29,915 nt of DNA from Zygnema cylindricum (GCA_037447655.1 JBBHKE010001506.1:19785-49699), one strand, 5' to 3'; positions 11,147-20,366 are shown, counted from the stretch's first letter. Numbers and translations are program-made. Notes: generated by a model not told the origin, from the letters alone.

Positions 11147-11351
11147 TGTTGAAATAAAAAAATTTCTACAGTATTTTCTAGGTTTAAAATGTTGGTATAA
11201 AAGAAAAAGAAAAAGGACAGACAACCTGCCTACACCTCCTCTCTCTAGCCCCCATACTTGTTGTATTCACTGAAGGATAGAGAGAGTGGTTGATCCATGG
11301 CTGCCTTAGTTCAACAGGCAGATATTTTTAAGGCTACTAAAAATATACCTA

Positions 11352-11430
11352 ACGGACTCGGGATTTGATCCCGGTACATGCGGTTCGTCAAGCTGGCTGA
11401 TAGTGGTCAGCTTTATCCTACTAGACTTGG
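11352..11430 (-). other. tRNA-like (possible SINE-derived) module in element 2 5' LTR
   Basis: On the minus strand, TAGTCTAGTAGGATAAAGC resembles a tRNA D-arm/A-box. About 45 bases further, CCGGGATCAAATCCCG (11374-11359) forms a T-arm-like hairpin resembling the B-box GGTTCRANTCC. A-to-B order and spacing are right for a pol III promoter or degraded tRNA. Acceptor ends do not pair, so it is not an intact tRNA. The same module is in the 3' LTR but not in element 1. Confidence 0.4.
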
Positions 11431-11709
11431 ACCAATGCTAAATGCTATAGTATGTGATAGATATATATATATATTTAGGAAGGAGCAAATCCATTTAACT
11501 AAAACTATGTAGGGCGTGCATAGATACAGTATAATGAATGTACCAATTCAAAACATATACCACGCATTTTGTTTCGACAATGAAATAAATATCACGCAAG
11601 TATTTATGACGACCAAGATTGCGTCTCGCTGCAAATCCAACGACGCACATCATCGCCGACATCTCGGAGTAGTCACTTTGGAGTTTAGTGACGTGGCATG
11701 ACTTGGAGC

Positions 11710-11715
11710 CACGTG
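11710..11715. promoter_or_regulatory. CACGTG box in element 2 5' LTR
   Basis: GCCACGTGG, preceded by GTGACGTGGC at 11688-11697. Both boxes are conserved in the 3' LTR (18630-18635 and 18610-18617) and resemble plant ABRE/G-box pairs. Function is inferred. Confidence 0.4.
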
Positions 11716-12146
11716 GAGAGATGACATTCGGTCATAGGAATTCCGAGGAATGTATGAACGAGTGAAAAGGAGACACGCGTCCGCTTAATACTCCTGTTGT
11801 ACATAGGCCGTACAAAAGGTACACCGGCAGTAGTACTTTTTGGTACGGTACAGTAATTTGATTGGTCTGTACTTCAGTAGATAGAAGTTGTTAGAGGGAA
11901 TCAGGACTTAGAAAATTTTGGTAGGGAGTCACCTCTCCCTTTTGAGAGTTTGTACAAATTGGCATTTTTACTGCCTCATAACTAATCGCCTGGTTGGGCG
12001 TTTTCAGAGATTTTTTTCCTACGGACTCAAGGGAGTCCACGTTGCACAGGGGTTCATTCAAATTGTCACCTTGATTGCCTGGCCGGCTGTGGGTTAAAGT
12101 GGGCTACTTAACAACTATCTAGAGGCTTCTTGTATTATGTAGTCCA

Positions 12147-12839
12147 ATGGAGGACACAGAATTGAAGGTTATGGGCCCACCCTCTAGTGTGCCCACTTTC
12201 AATGGATCTCGGTTCATCTATTCAGAAGCCATGATGATGGGAGCTTTGTGTGAAAAATGATACTGGGGTATCGTCAGTGGACAAGTGAAACATCCACCTT
12301 CGCGATATCCGTCAGGATTTGGAGGAGTAAGGTTTTTTGCAGCAGCAACTGCTTCCGCAGAGGAGGCAGATGATGGGGACATCAGTGTGTCCGAATATGG
12401 GAAAGGGAAGTAGACACCCCTCACCCCTATTGCCATGGCACTAGGAGCGGCAGCCATGAAGACAGTGGAGAACGATGTTCAAATGTGGGAAGACATAAAG
12501 AAGGCTGCCAAGAACTTCATTCTAAGGCATCTCACTCAAGCCTTGGCCACCTCTCACCTTAATATTTACAAGGCCGAGGAGATGTGGGAAAGTTTGGTGG
12601 AGATCTATAGAGCTGGTACCATTCAGGAGCTTTAGTTGGCTGAGCAAAAGCTAGTGAGTTACACTTACAAATGAGGAAAGATGGTAGATTATTGCAATGA
12701 TCTTTCTTGTTTGTATATGGGGATGGAAAGTGTTGGTTGGACAGGCACAATGAAAATGAAAGTTAACACTCTCATCATGAAGTTACCAGACGAGTATGAG
12801 AACTTAGTGTACTGAGTACAAGAAATGAGTGATAGTTCA
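12147..12839 (+). pseudogene. Element 2 gag, N-terminal part
   Basis: The frame opens at ATG 12147 inside the LTR (MEDTELKVMGPP) and continues through the PBS into VPTFNGSRFIYSEAMM, colinear with element 1 gag. Stops are at 12258-12260 (after GALCEK), near 12411, at 12633-12635 (after GTIQEL) and further on. The frame otherwise stays readable: MKTVENDVQMWEDIKKAAKN, then EEMWESLVEIY, and VNTLIMKLPDEYENLV at the end of the core. Gag is interrupted at 12839 by the 1561-bp insertion and resumes at 14405. An alternative start is the in-frame ATG inside the PBS (12171). Confidence 0.75.
12167..12181 (+). other. Primer-binding site of element 2
   Basis: GGTTATGGGCCCACC, identical to the element 1 site and directly abutting the LTR. 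It is complementary to the initiator tRNA(Met) anticodon arm and is read in frame by gag as part of KVMGPP. Confidence 0.8.
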
Positions 12840-13159
12840 TGTCGTGCTTGTGTCTAATCAAACCAAGAAACATGCAACCTAACTAGCTGGCGAGTAGAAA
12901 ACGTGGAATAGACAACAGCAAAGCACATCTCGAAGCAAAATGAATAATAATACAAAGCTAAAATGAATATGAAAATGTAAAAATGAGATAACATGTGAAA
13001 AGGTGAGTGGGAAGCCGAGAGAGAGATCCATTTATTACTAAGCCGATGGGTAGCCACTAGGCTACACGGTCTGGGCGTATTCCTTACAGGAGTTAGGTCT
13101 AGGATTTAAAAAAAAAGAAAACAAAACCAGAAAAATGCAAGAAAACAACAATAAAAATC

Positions 13160-13435
13160 TGCAGTGAATCCGAGATAACCGGATCTTGGCACGCTGATTG
13201 CAGAAAATTTCAACAAGAAAACAAGCACTGAAAATGCGTAAAGAATCCGAGATTACCAAATTCTAACAAACGAGTAAAAATAGCAGCAAGAAAATACAAG
13301 TAAGCAACATTAAAAACCTGCACAAAATCCGAGAAAACCAGATTTTGACACACTAGTAGCCAATTGCAAAAAAATGATAATAGAAAGCCAGCGATTAGAA
13401 GCTATAGAGAATCCGGGATAACCGGATTCTAACAA
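13160..13435. repeat. Four spaced hairpin repeats, period about 80 bp
   Basis: An AATCCGAGATAACCGGAT-like motif recurs near 13166, 13245, 13327 and 13411. The clearest copy, AATCCGGGATAACCGGATT (13411-13429), forms a 7-bp stem with a GATAA loop. TCTAACAA/CTTGGCA/TTTGACA follows each copy. The spacing of 78-84 bases suggests a degenerate tandem array. Confidence 0.7.
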
Positions 13436-13774
13436 CCCACCAGCAAACTCCAACCAAGGCAACGAAAATCAGACAAGAAAAGTCAAACACTAATTCAACA
13501 AAGGCATCCACAAAGGTTTAGAAAACAGCCTGAGAAAGCAAGCAGAATCCAAACTAGAAGAGGTTGTTGAAGAGAAACTGTGCGGACTCCGGCCGAAACC
13601 GAGTGAATTAAATTGTAGGGCTTACAAGGAAAGTGTAATAGAGAAAAGAGAAAGACTAGGCGCTGAAAAAAACTAAGGCAGAAAAAGCCTTGCAGGGAAA
13701 AAACTGACAATTTGACTAAGGAAAAAGACAAGGGAAAAAGACAGAAAAATCTAAATCCTTTTCGATCAATTCAT

Positions 13775-13797
13775 GTACTCTCAAATTATGAGAGTAC
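13775..13797. repeat. Perfect 9-bp inverted repeat
   Basis: GTACTCTCA, five bases, then TGAGAGTAC: a perfect 9-bp stem inside the solo-LTR-like insert. Confidence 0.8.
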
Positions 13798-14000
13798 GAA
13801 CCTAACGCAATCGTCTAAGTACTAACGAAATAACCAAAGTACTACTTTCTGACATTTGCTAACTAGCCAATCATGTGAGAGTATTTCACTGTACAATTTG
13901 TGACAAGTTTGGGTTTTGGCCAATAAGCGACCAGGACCATATGCCTACGTTACAAAATTCACAATCCGCGGATTAAAACCCTTCCTAACGACATGTATGC

Positions 14001-14020
14001 GTGAACCTACATGGGTTCAC
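14001..14020. repeat. Short hairpin GTGAACC/GGTTCAC
   Basis: A 7-bp perfect stem with a 6-base loop inside the solo-LTR-like insert; GTGAACC occurs again shortly after (14031-14037). Confidence 0.65.
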
Positions 14021-14400
14021 GACTTCAATGTGAACCAAAAATCGAAGCGCTAACAAACGCTCCGCGTACACTCGATTCGTACATCGCGAAATTCCAACTT
14101 AAGTGAAAGTACAGGCGAAAATAAAAGTACAAATATAATATCGTGGAGGTTCGTTCATCTTGTATCGTACGACCTCCAAACGATATCCGCGTACGCCATT
14201 CGAATCGTGCACCTTCAAATCGCGTACGAAAATATGTATCTCCGTGTCACCAGCGGAATTCCCGACGTCTCTTCGAAGTAAGTACACAATAAATCCTGCA
14301 TTCAAGCATGATTTTAACACAACCGGAATTAGTGTAGCCTCAACACGTAATATTCCTACAAATAAACAAAATACATGTCCCGACACAATGCGGCATGACA

Positions 14401-14985
14401 TTCATGGAAGCGGAATACAGTGGTCACGATGATACTTGTGCAGGAAAATACCATGGAGATCAGGGGAGGTGGAAAGAGTGTTCAAGCTCTAGCCGCCAGA
14501 GGGGACAGGTGGAGACCGGAACCAAAAAAACCATACAAAGGAGAAAGAGTCCAACCTGGAGGACCGAGGACCCGAAAGGGCCTATGTCATTTTTGCAAAA
14601 AGCCAGAGCACTTTATTGCTGATTGAGCCAAGCTGGCGAAGTTGAGGCTCAAAGAGAACCAAGGAGGGGGTTCTTCCGGAGGGAATAAAATAGCACATTT
14701 GGTCACAAAGGTGACAAGAGACACCGAGGACGAGTCCTCTGAGGAGGATGGGGAGCTTCTTCTTGACGAGAGTCTGGAGGAGAAGGAGATCCCTTGGAGA
14801 CAAAAGTGTGCCCTAGGAGTAATTCGGGAAGCTCCACAGGAAGGATGGATCATCGACTCAGGTGCATCCATTCATATGTGTCGTGACAAAGACCTCTTCA
14901 CTAAACAAAGGAAAATCCCTACTGTAGAAATAGAGTATGGAGATGGGAGAGTTGTTACTACAGATCTAGTGGGTCAGTTGACCTG
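14401..14985 (+). pseudogene. Element 2 gag C-terminus and protease
   Basis: This resumes gag after the insertion. The basic region leads to a zinc knuckle at 14585-14626 (CHFCKKPEHFIAD) whose last cysteine codon is a TGA stop. The same frame continues through an acidic stretch (DTEDESSEEDGELLLDESLE) into protease with the aspartic motif WIIDSGASIHMC (Asp codon 14855-14857) and VEIEYGDGR. A frameshift near 14975-14985 truncates the protease. Gag and pol share one frame here, as in copia elements with a single polyprotein. The protease would cleave this polyprotein; the catalytic triplet itself is intact. Confidence 0.82.
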
Positions 14986-16010
14986 AAAGTTTTAGTGGGG
15001 GGTAAGACTTCTATTCTCACTTTCTCAGATGTGCTTTATATTCCTCTGCTGAGTAAAAATCTGGTTTCTACATTTGTGTTAGATGACAAAGAGTTTGATA
15101 CTTTCACTAGAAAGGGAGTTTTTACAGCCAAGTATGGGGATGAAGTTTACTTCACTGCAGATAAGGGTAGCCAAGGAATGTTAAGGCTTAACCTGAGTAA
15201 TGAAAAGGAGAATGCTTACTATGTTGGTGTCCCAAAATTGATGATTTGGCATAAGCGGTTGGGGCATGTGCATTTTGATAGGTTGAGGGAGATAAAGAAA
15301 CTAGGTGTGGTAGAAGGCATTCAGTTTGGGGATAGTGAAATAGTGGATGATTGTAGTGGTTGTGCCCAAGGAAATGCTCACAGACTTCCTTTTCCTAAAG
15401 CCGCCACATATAGGGGTGAAAAAGTACTAGATTTGATCCACACAAATATCTGGGGACCAGCAAGGGTACCATTAGTTGGAGGGAAAAGATATATCTTGAC
15501 AATCACTGATGATTGGTCTAAATACTTTAGAGTTTATTTTCTAAAAACAAAGTCAGAAACACCAACTTACTTCAAAAAATACAAAGCATGGAGTGAGAAG
15601 TTGCATGGAAACCCCATTAAGAGAATAAAGAGTGATAATGGGGGAGAGTATACCTCTAACCAATTTGAGGAATACTTAAGAGATAAGGGAGTTCAACAAC
15701 AAAAAACTGTACCACATAATCTGGAACAAAATGGTGTAGCAAAAAGGCTAAACCAAACACTACGAGATAGTTAATGCAGTATGTTGGCTGACAATAAAAT
15801 ATTAAAGAGATTTTGGGCAGAAGCCATGAAATGTGCCAATTACATGAAAAATAGAGTCCTCACATCAGCAGTCAAAGGTATGATACCTTATGAGAGATGG
15901 GTTGGAAGAAAACCAGATATCTCTCACCTTAAAGTTTTTGGTAGTCAAGTTTACAGTCTAGATACCGATAAGAAAAACTAGAAACTTGATGCTAAGTGAA
16001 AACCTGGATA
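14986..16010 (+). pseudogene. Element 2 integrase with two catalytic acids changed
   Basis: The main open piece is 14995-15774. It covers the protease tail, the HHCC zinc-binding region (MIWHKRLGHVH near residue 83, CSGC at about residue 120) and the catalytic core. The first catalytic Asp is Asn (HTNIWG, codon 15445-15447) and the Glu is Lys (GVAKRLNQTL, codon 15742-15744). The middle Asp (SDNGGEY, 15634-15636) remains, 36 residues before the Lys, the normal D35E spacing. Element 1 has Asp and Glu at these places, so both changes are losses. Stops follow at 15772 (after LRDS), 15979 and about 15997. Fragment 15781-15981 carries the WAEAMKCANY and HLKVFG blocks. Confidence 0.85.
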
Positions 16011-17152
16011 TTTTGTGGGATATGATGAGGATGTTAAGGGATATAGAGTTTATGACTTAGCAAAGCAAAATATCATTCTGGTAAAACACCTAGTTGACAA
16101 GCATGAAGGAAAGTCAATTGACCCATTTAAATATATTAAAAAGGTAAGAATCAGGTTTGAGTCCGAGAGTGAGGAGAACTCTGTTTTTCTCGAAAAGGAC
16201 ATGAGTGATACCGTGATTGCAGATTCAAGGGAGATCCAAGATACAGGAGAGCTACCAGATACCCCACATATTCCCATGGATTTCGAGGAGACAGAAGAGG
16301 AGGAATTGGAACCATCTTCTATAAATAGGGGAGCTAATGAGACACTAAAGAGGAACCCAAGACTTCCCTCTATTCCAGCTTCTGAATTTGAAGGAAGGAG
16401 AAGGAGGAGCAAAAGGATACAAGAGAAACAGGCGGCTCATAAGGTAACTAAGCTATCACATCCTCATAAGCCTCAGTCATACTTGGAGGCAGTCAACAGT
16501 CCAGAAAAGGACAGATGGGTTAGGGCCATAAATGATGAAATGGCTTCCATCATGGAAGTAAATACCTGGGAACTAGCGGATTGCCCTCCAGACAGAAAAC
16601 CTATTGGGTGTAAATGGGTCTTTAAACTAAAACTAAACCCTAACAATACCATTGAAAGATGTAAGGCTCGTTTGGTGGCAAAGGGTTTCACCCAAAAGGA
16701 GGGGATTGACTATGAGGAGACATTCCCCCCAATTGTTCGTTTCCCATCAGTCAGGATTCTCCTCAGTCTAGCAGCAGCTGAAGACATGGAAATTCATCTG
16801 ATGGACATTAAGACCGCCTTCCTCAATGGTGAGTTAGAGGAAGAAATCTTTATGAGGCAACCAGAGGGATTTGTGGAGAATGGAGAAGAGAGTAAAGTTT
16901 GCAGGCTCATAAAATCCTTATATGGACTTAAGCAGGCTCCACGACAGTGTAATAAGAAACTAGATGATTTTTTTATTGGTCTACGATATATCAGGATCAG
17001 CTCTGACCATTCTATCTATATGTTTGAGGATGAGAATGGTGTGGTCTTTATTGCAATTTATGTGGATGATCTGCTGGTGTTAAGTAAGTCTTTGGAAAAG
17101 ATCTATAAGTTGAAGAAAGATCTTAGAAGCAGATTTGACATAGAGATTTAGG
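16011..17152 (+). pseudogene. Element 2 linker and reverse transcriptase (longest open frame in the window)
   Basis: A 378-codon open stretch from ATG 16015. It begins in the integrase tail (GYDEDVKGYRVYDL), then an acidic linker (about residues 50-130, EEELEPS) and a basic motif (EGRRRRSKRIQEK). RT follows: WVFKLKLNPN and ARLVAKGFTQ, DIKTAFLNGELEEE, SLYGLKQAPRQC (usually QAPRQW), and YVDD at 17059-17070 (residues 349-352). RT copies element RNA into DNA in the particle. A frameshift at about 17150 ends the frame inside RFDIE-DLGKARYILGIQMERDR. The frame is open but is an internal part of a polyprotein, with breaks on both sides. Confidence 0.88.
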
Positions 17153-18057
17153 GAAGGCAAGATATATTTTGGGAATTCAAATGGAGAGAGATAGGGGTAA
17201 AAAGATCATAAGACTCACTCAGAAACAAACAATAAGAAATATGCTTGAGAATTTCAAATGGAGAAAGCTAATAGTTTTACCACTCCCATGGACTTGAAAA
17301 AAGTAAGTGATGGGAGTGTAGAAGGAGGAGTGATAATCTTAGATGATCAGATGAGTCCAGAGTAGAGAGAGTTTATGAAGGTTATTCCTTACAGACAGGT
17401 CGTACGAAGTTTGATCTACTTTATGAACTGTAAAAGGCTAAACATAGCGGCAGCAATGTGAGTCATCAGTAGGAGTCTCAACGATCCTACAAAGAGAGAT
17501 AGGGAGGCAGCCAAGAGAGTCATGAGATATCTGGTTGGAACCAGAGAATTATGGTTGCATTTGGGAGGGGAGCACACTGATATCACCACTTGGAGTGATG
17601 CCAGTTATGGGGATGCACCTTTGAGAAGATGCACTTCTGGATATGTTTTGTATGTGGGGGAAGGTGCTTGCTGTTGGAGCAGTAAGCAACAAAAGGTGGT
17701 CGCTCAGTCTACTATGGAGGTTGAGTATATGGCGTCTTGTTCTACTGTAAAAGAACTAATGTGGATGAAGTCAATATTGCAAGAACAGGGATATATGAAG
17801 GAGGGAGTGCATGAAGCTTTTTTTGATAATCAAGCTGCAATCGCAATTTCAGCCAATCCAAAACACCATTTCAAAGCAAAACATATGGACATAAGATTAA
17901 CTTCGTAAAAGAAAAATTTGAAAATAAAATTTTAAATCTTGTGTATATACCTGATGAAGAAATGGTGGCTGACATGATGACCAAACATGTGCCCTCTCCT
18001 AAAATAAAATATTGTCGGGAAAAATGTTGGTTGAAAGAAAAATTAAAATTAGACTAA
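17153..18057 (+). pseudogene. Element 2 RNase H and pol C-terminus
   Basis: After the frameshift, ARYILGIQMERDRG continues RT, followed by MEKANSFTTPMDLKK. Stops occur near 17363 and 17459. An open piece at 17522-17908 holds RNase H: TTWSDASYGDAPLRRCTSGY (Asp), STMEVEYMA (Glu), FFDNQAAI (Asp) and HMDIRL. A frameshift at about 17905 moves the end (FVKEKFENKILNL, ADMMTKHVPSPK) into another frame, closing at 18055-18057. The domain removes RNA from the RNA-DNA hybrid. All visible catalytic acids are present, unlike in element 1. Confidence 0.85.
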
Positions 18058-18070
18058 AAAATAAGGGTTG
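18058..18070 (+). other. Polypurine tract of element 2
   Basis: AAAATAAGGGTTG directly precedes the 3' LTR start and follows the pol stop without a gap. It matches the element 1 tract (ATAAGGGAAG). Confidence 0.7.
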
Positions 18071-19092
18071 TGTTGAAATTAATAGATTTTTAGAGTATTT
18101 TCTTGGTTTAAAATGTTAGTATAAAAGAAAGAGAAAAAGGAAAGACAGCTTGCCTACACCTCCTCTCTCTAGCCCTCATACTTGTTGTAGTCACTGAAGG
18201 ATAGAGAGAGTGGTTGATCCATGGCTGCCTTAGTTCAACAGGCAGATATTTTTAAGGCTACTATAAATAAACCTAACGGACTCGGGATTTGATCCCGGTA
18301 CATGCGGTTCGTCAAGCTGGCTGATAGTGGTCAGCTTTATCCTACTAGACTAGGACTTATGCTTAATGCTATAGTATGTGATAGATATATATATATATTT
18401 AAGAAGGAGCAAATCCATTTAACTAAAACTGTGTACGGCGTGCATGGATACCGTTTTATGAATGTACCAATTCAAAACGGATACCACGCATTTTGTTTCG
18501 ACAACGAAATAAATATCGAAGTATTTATTACGGCCAAGATTGCGTCTCGCTGCAAATCCAACGGCGCACATCATCGTCGAAATCCCGAGTAGTCATTTTG
18601 GCGTTTAGTGACGTGGCATGACCTGGAGCCACGTGGAGAGATGACATTCAGTCATAGGAATTCCGAGGAATGTACGGAAGAGTGAAAAGGAGACACGCGT
18701 CCGCTTAATAGTACTGTCGCACATAGGCCGTACAATAGGTACACCGGTAGTAGTACTTTTTGGTACGGTACAGTAATCTGATTGGTCCGTATTTCAGTAG
18801 ATAGAAGCTATTAGAGGCAATCATATCTTATAAATTTTGGTAGGCAGTCACCTCTCCCTTTTGAGAGTTTGTACAAATTGGCATTTTTACTGCCTCATAA
18901 CTAATCGCTTGGTTGGGCGTTTTCAGAGATTCTTTTTCATACGGACTCGAGGGAGTCCAAGCTGCAGAGAGGTTCATTTAGATTGTCAGCTTGATTTCCT
19001 GGCCAGCAGTGGCTGTGGGTTAAAGTTGGCCAGTTTACAACTATCTAGAGGCTTCCTGTATTTTGTAGTCCAATGGAGGACACAGAATTGCA
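18071..19092 (+). repeat. 3' LTR of element 2
   Basis: 1022 bp, TGTTGAAAT...GAATTGCA, with proper TG...CA ends. Colinear with the 5' LTR, including the tRNA-like module, the CACGTG box and the terminal ATGGAGGACACAGAATTG. It is followed by ACTGT, the target duplication. Confidence 0.9.
18277..18355 (-). other. tRNA-like module in element 2 3' LTR
   Basis: Second copy of the antisense module: the T-arm-like hairpin CGGGATTTGATCCCGG at 18283-18298 is unchanged, and the A-box-like TAGTCTAGTAGGATAAAGC is present. Its presence in both LTRs means it was in the LTR before element 2 inserted here. Confidence 0.4.
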
Positions 19093-19097
19093 ACTGT
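19093..19097. other. Right target-site duplication of element 2
   Basis: ACTGT, matching 11142-11146. After it the element 1 LTR continues with ACCTTGTACC. Confidence 0.85.
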
Positions 19098-19450
19098 ACC
19101 TTGTACCTTCTTGTACTGTATAGTCATCTCATTGTTCTTAGGATTAGTAGTAGGTAGCTGTGAGTAGAGGTTTAGGAACTTAGTGTTTTTGACGCGCCTC
19201 TCTCCAAGTGACCTTTTGTTTGTATAGGCCATCTTTTGCCAACCATACCTGAATGCTCAGGGGATCAATTTCAGATATTCTTTTTGCGTCTTACTTATTG
19301 GTGTTGAGCCTTTACATGGGTAAAGCTGGTAAGGGCACTTGTTTAACCGGGCTTCTTTTATTTGGGGTAAAATTGAACAAGGAAAATTTTATCGTAGAGG
19401 CTTCATATAAGTTGGACAATTTGTGGACCAATGGAGGTCATAGAGTTACA
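19098..19450 (+). repeat. 3' LTR of element 1, second part
   Basis: Aligns with 5875-6212 of the 5' LTR: TAGTAGTAGGTAG-TGTGAGTAGAG, CGCCTCTCTCCAAGTGACC, AACCGGG...TTTATTTGGGG, and the end ATGGAGGTCATAGAGTTACA. It continues the interrupted first part ending at 11146. Confidence 0.88.
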
Positions 19451-19820
19451 ATAAAAAGCATGACCCGCACCATCTTTTGTAAAGTTTGATTCTTCTTATT
19501 TGCAATTCCATTCGATTGTGAGGAATAAGGAGTCGTGAACTGCTAGTTAATCCCCATCTTCTCTCAATATTCTACAAAGACAAGAAATTGACCTCTGCGA
19601 ACCGACTGTACGGCTTTTACCTGCCTTCCACTTTCACTATCAGCCATAACCACAAATTGCTTAAAATTATCTAATGCATCTGACATAGCTTTTAACAAGT
19701 ATACCTATTTCTTCCTTCTAATATCATCAACTACCACCATAATGTATTTATTTTTCCCTAGGGTTTTCGGATGTATGTCACCGTAGTGATCTATGTGGAC
19801 TACGTCTAAGGCATAGGAGT
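19451..19820 (-). pseudogene. Element 3 integrase core, right-hand fragment
   Basis: On the minus strand the fragment begins near VHIDHYGDIHPKTLGKNKYI, followed by MVVVDD, VYLLKAMSDALDNFKQFVV and ESGRQVKA, a well-conserved copia integrase core. The first catalytic Asp is present (HIDHYG). The second motif reads QSVRRGQF where SDRGGEF is expected, and the third reads NGIANKKNQTL where an A-E-R triplet is expected, so the second and third catalytic acids are lost. A stop follows RRKK. The fragment ends in MVRVMLF at 19451 and the next part (RLWREVV) is at 5191 and below, beyond element 1. Confidence 0.82.
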
Positions 19821-20116
19821 TGTGACATCCTACACTATGTCTGAGAGGAAAAAGAATTAAAAGAAACTGGAAGAGAAAAATTCAAGAAAGGAGAGGAGAA
19901 ACCTAATTGTACAGTGTACCCTGAGCGCCAACCACTATATGGATACGACAAAGGCGGTACAAGAACCTTTGGAGATGAGAGACGAAGGCGCGACGCAATC
20001 GAATGGTCATACACTTCATGGGACATCATCGAGGCCACACTATGAAATATGAAACGATGTAAATTGGTCTAACGATAGTAATTTGATCAAGCGACACTTT
20101 GCGACGTCGAAATATG

Positions 20117-20135
20117 TTCACTTCGCGAAAGTGAA
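20117..20135. repeat. 7-bp stem hairpin
   Basis: TTCACTT, loop CGCGA, AAGTGAA; a perfect short inverted repeat in the unassigned stretch. Confidence 0.6.
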
Positions 20136-20308
20136 ATCGACAGTCGAGGATCATCAAGAGTTACGCCAACCTTGGATTTGCAGTTTCACGCGAACGATAA
20201 GGATTACACGTCACGGAATCCGGATGAGGAGTCAGTAACAAGGGATGTGGTCGCCAGCGGCGTAATTCCCTTGTACAACATGGAAATCGCGACGGTCCAC
20301 AAATGAAC

Positions 20309-20366
20309 GACCACGATTCTATGGAAAACAGGTGGTAGACCACGATTCTAAGGAAAACAGGTGGTC
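20309..20366. repeat. 29-bp tandem duplication
   Basis: GACCACGATTCT(A)TGG/AGG...AACAGGTGGT units at 20309-20337 and 20338-20366 differ at two bases. Each unit also has inverted ends (GACCAC...GTGGTC/A). Confidence 0.85.

Larger units (their letters stand above)
11147..12166 (+). repeat. 5' LTR of element 2
   Basis: Starts TGTTGAAAT and ends GAATTGAA, where the 3' LTR ends GAATTGCA, so the final CA has mutated. It contains TATAAAA (11196-11202), a (TA)n run near 11459-11473, a CACGTG core (11710-11715) with GACGTGGC 20 bases upstream, and an antisense tRNA-like module (11352-11430). Its last 20 bases begin with the gag ATG at 12147. Confidence 0.88.
12840..14400 (-). mobile_element. 1561-bp TG...CA insertion in element 2 gag, probable solo LTR
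   Basis: Flanked by TTCA on both sides (12836-12839 and 14401-14404). Removing the insert and one TTCA joins gag colinearly with element 1 (...RNTVVTMILVQEN against ...LNSVVGTILV-EN), which fixes the boundaries. It begins TGTCGTGC and ends GCATGACA, an inverted terminal pair with TG...CA ends. It has no coding region, polypurine tract or PBS. A 4-base duplication and these termini suggest a solo LTR, perhaps Ty3/gypsy. Minus orientation is favoured because TGTCATGCC resembles plant gypsy LTR starts. The remnant GTGTAGCCTAGTGGCTACC (minus, about 13069-13051) looks tRNA-like. A non-autonomous DNA element cannot be excluded. Confidence 0.65.
11147..19092 (+). mobile_element. Element 2: Ty1/copia retrotransposon nested in the element 1 3' LTR
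   Basis: Both LTRs (11147-12166 and 18071-19092) are about 1020 bp and flanked by identical ACTGT. Between them lie PBS, gag, protease, integrase, RT and RNase H in copia order, with a 1561-bp foreign insertion in gag. It belongs to the same lineage as element 1: colinear proteins, the same PBS, and shared LTR stretches such as CATACTTGTTGTAGTCACTG. The proteins are better preserved than in element 1, and the insertion site proves it is younger. The LTRs differ at roughly one base in fifteen by eye, so the insertion is not recent. A few stops and frameshifts inactivate it. Confidence 0.9.
5192..19450 (+). mobile_element. Element 1: Ty1/copia retrotransposon, 3' LTR split by element 2
   Basis: Order: 5' LTR 5192-6212, PBS 6213-6227, gag, protease, integrase, RT and RNase H remnants to 10538, polypurine tract 10546-10560, then a 3' LTR in two parts (10561-11146 and 19098-19450) separated by element 2. 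The two 3' LTR parts align end to end with the 5' LTR, which supports the split. The left flank (TCGAA before 5192) and right flank (ATAAA after 19450) do not match, so the target duplication has decayed or the 5' edge is slightly off. Pol contains many stops; the element cannot move by itself. Confidence 0.85.
2243..19820 (-). mobile_element. Element 3: decayed Ty1/copia retrotransposon, split by a 14-kb insertion
   Basis: On the minus strand the order is integrase core (19820 to 19451), then, after element 1, integrase C-terminal part and linker (5191 to about 4481), reverse transcriptase and RNase H (about 4480 to 2982), a polypurine tract and a probable 3' LTR. This integrase-RT-RNase H order defines Ty1/copia. 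Integrase similarity resumes at 5191 about where it stops at 19451, so element 1 landed inside this gene. Gag, protease and the 5' LTR are absent; the element is broken at or near 19821. Stops and frameshifts are dense, more than in elements 1 and 2, so it is the oldest layer. Confidence 0.8.

Noticed and set aside
11352-11430. Functional tRNA gene on the minus strand
   Set aside because: The A- and B-box-like parts are present but the acceptor ends do not pair and no clean anticodon arm can be drawn.
13160-13435. CRISPR-like array
   Set aside because: The repeats are degenerate and hairpin-forming, the spacers are similar in composition, and the context is a eukaryotic LTR-like insertion.
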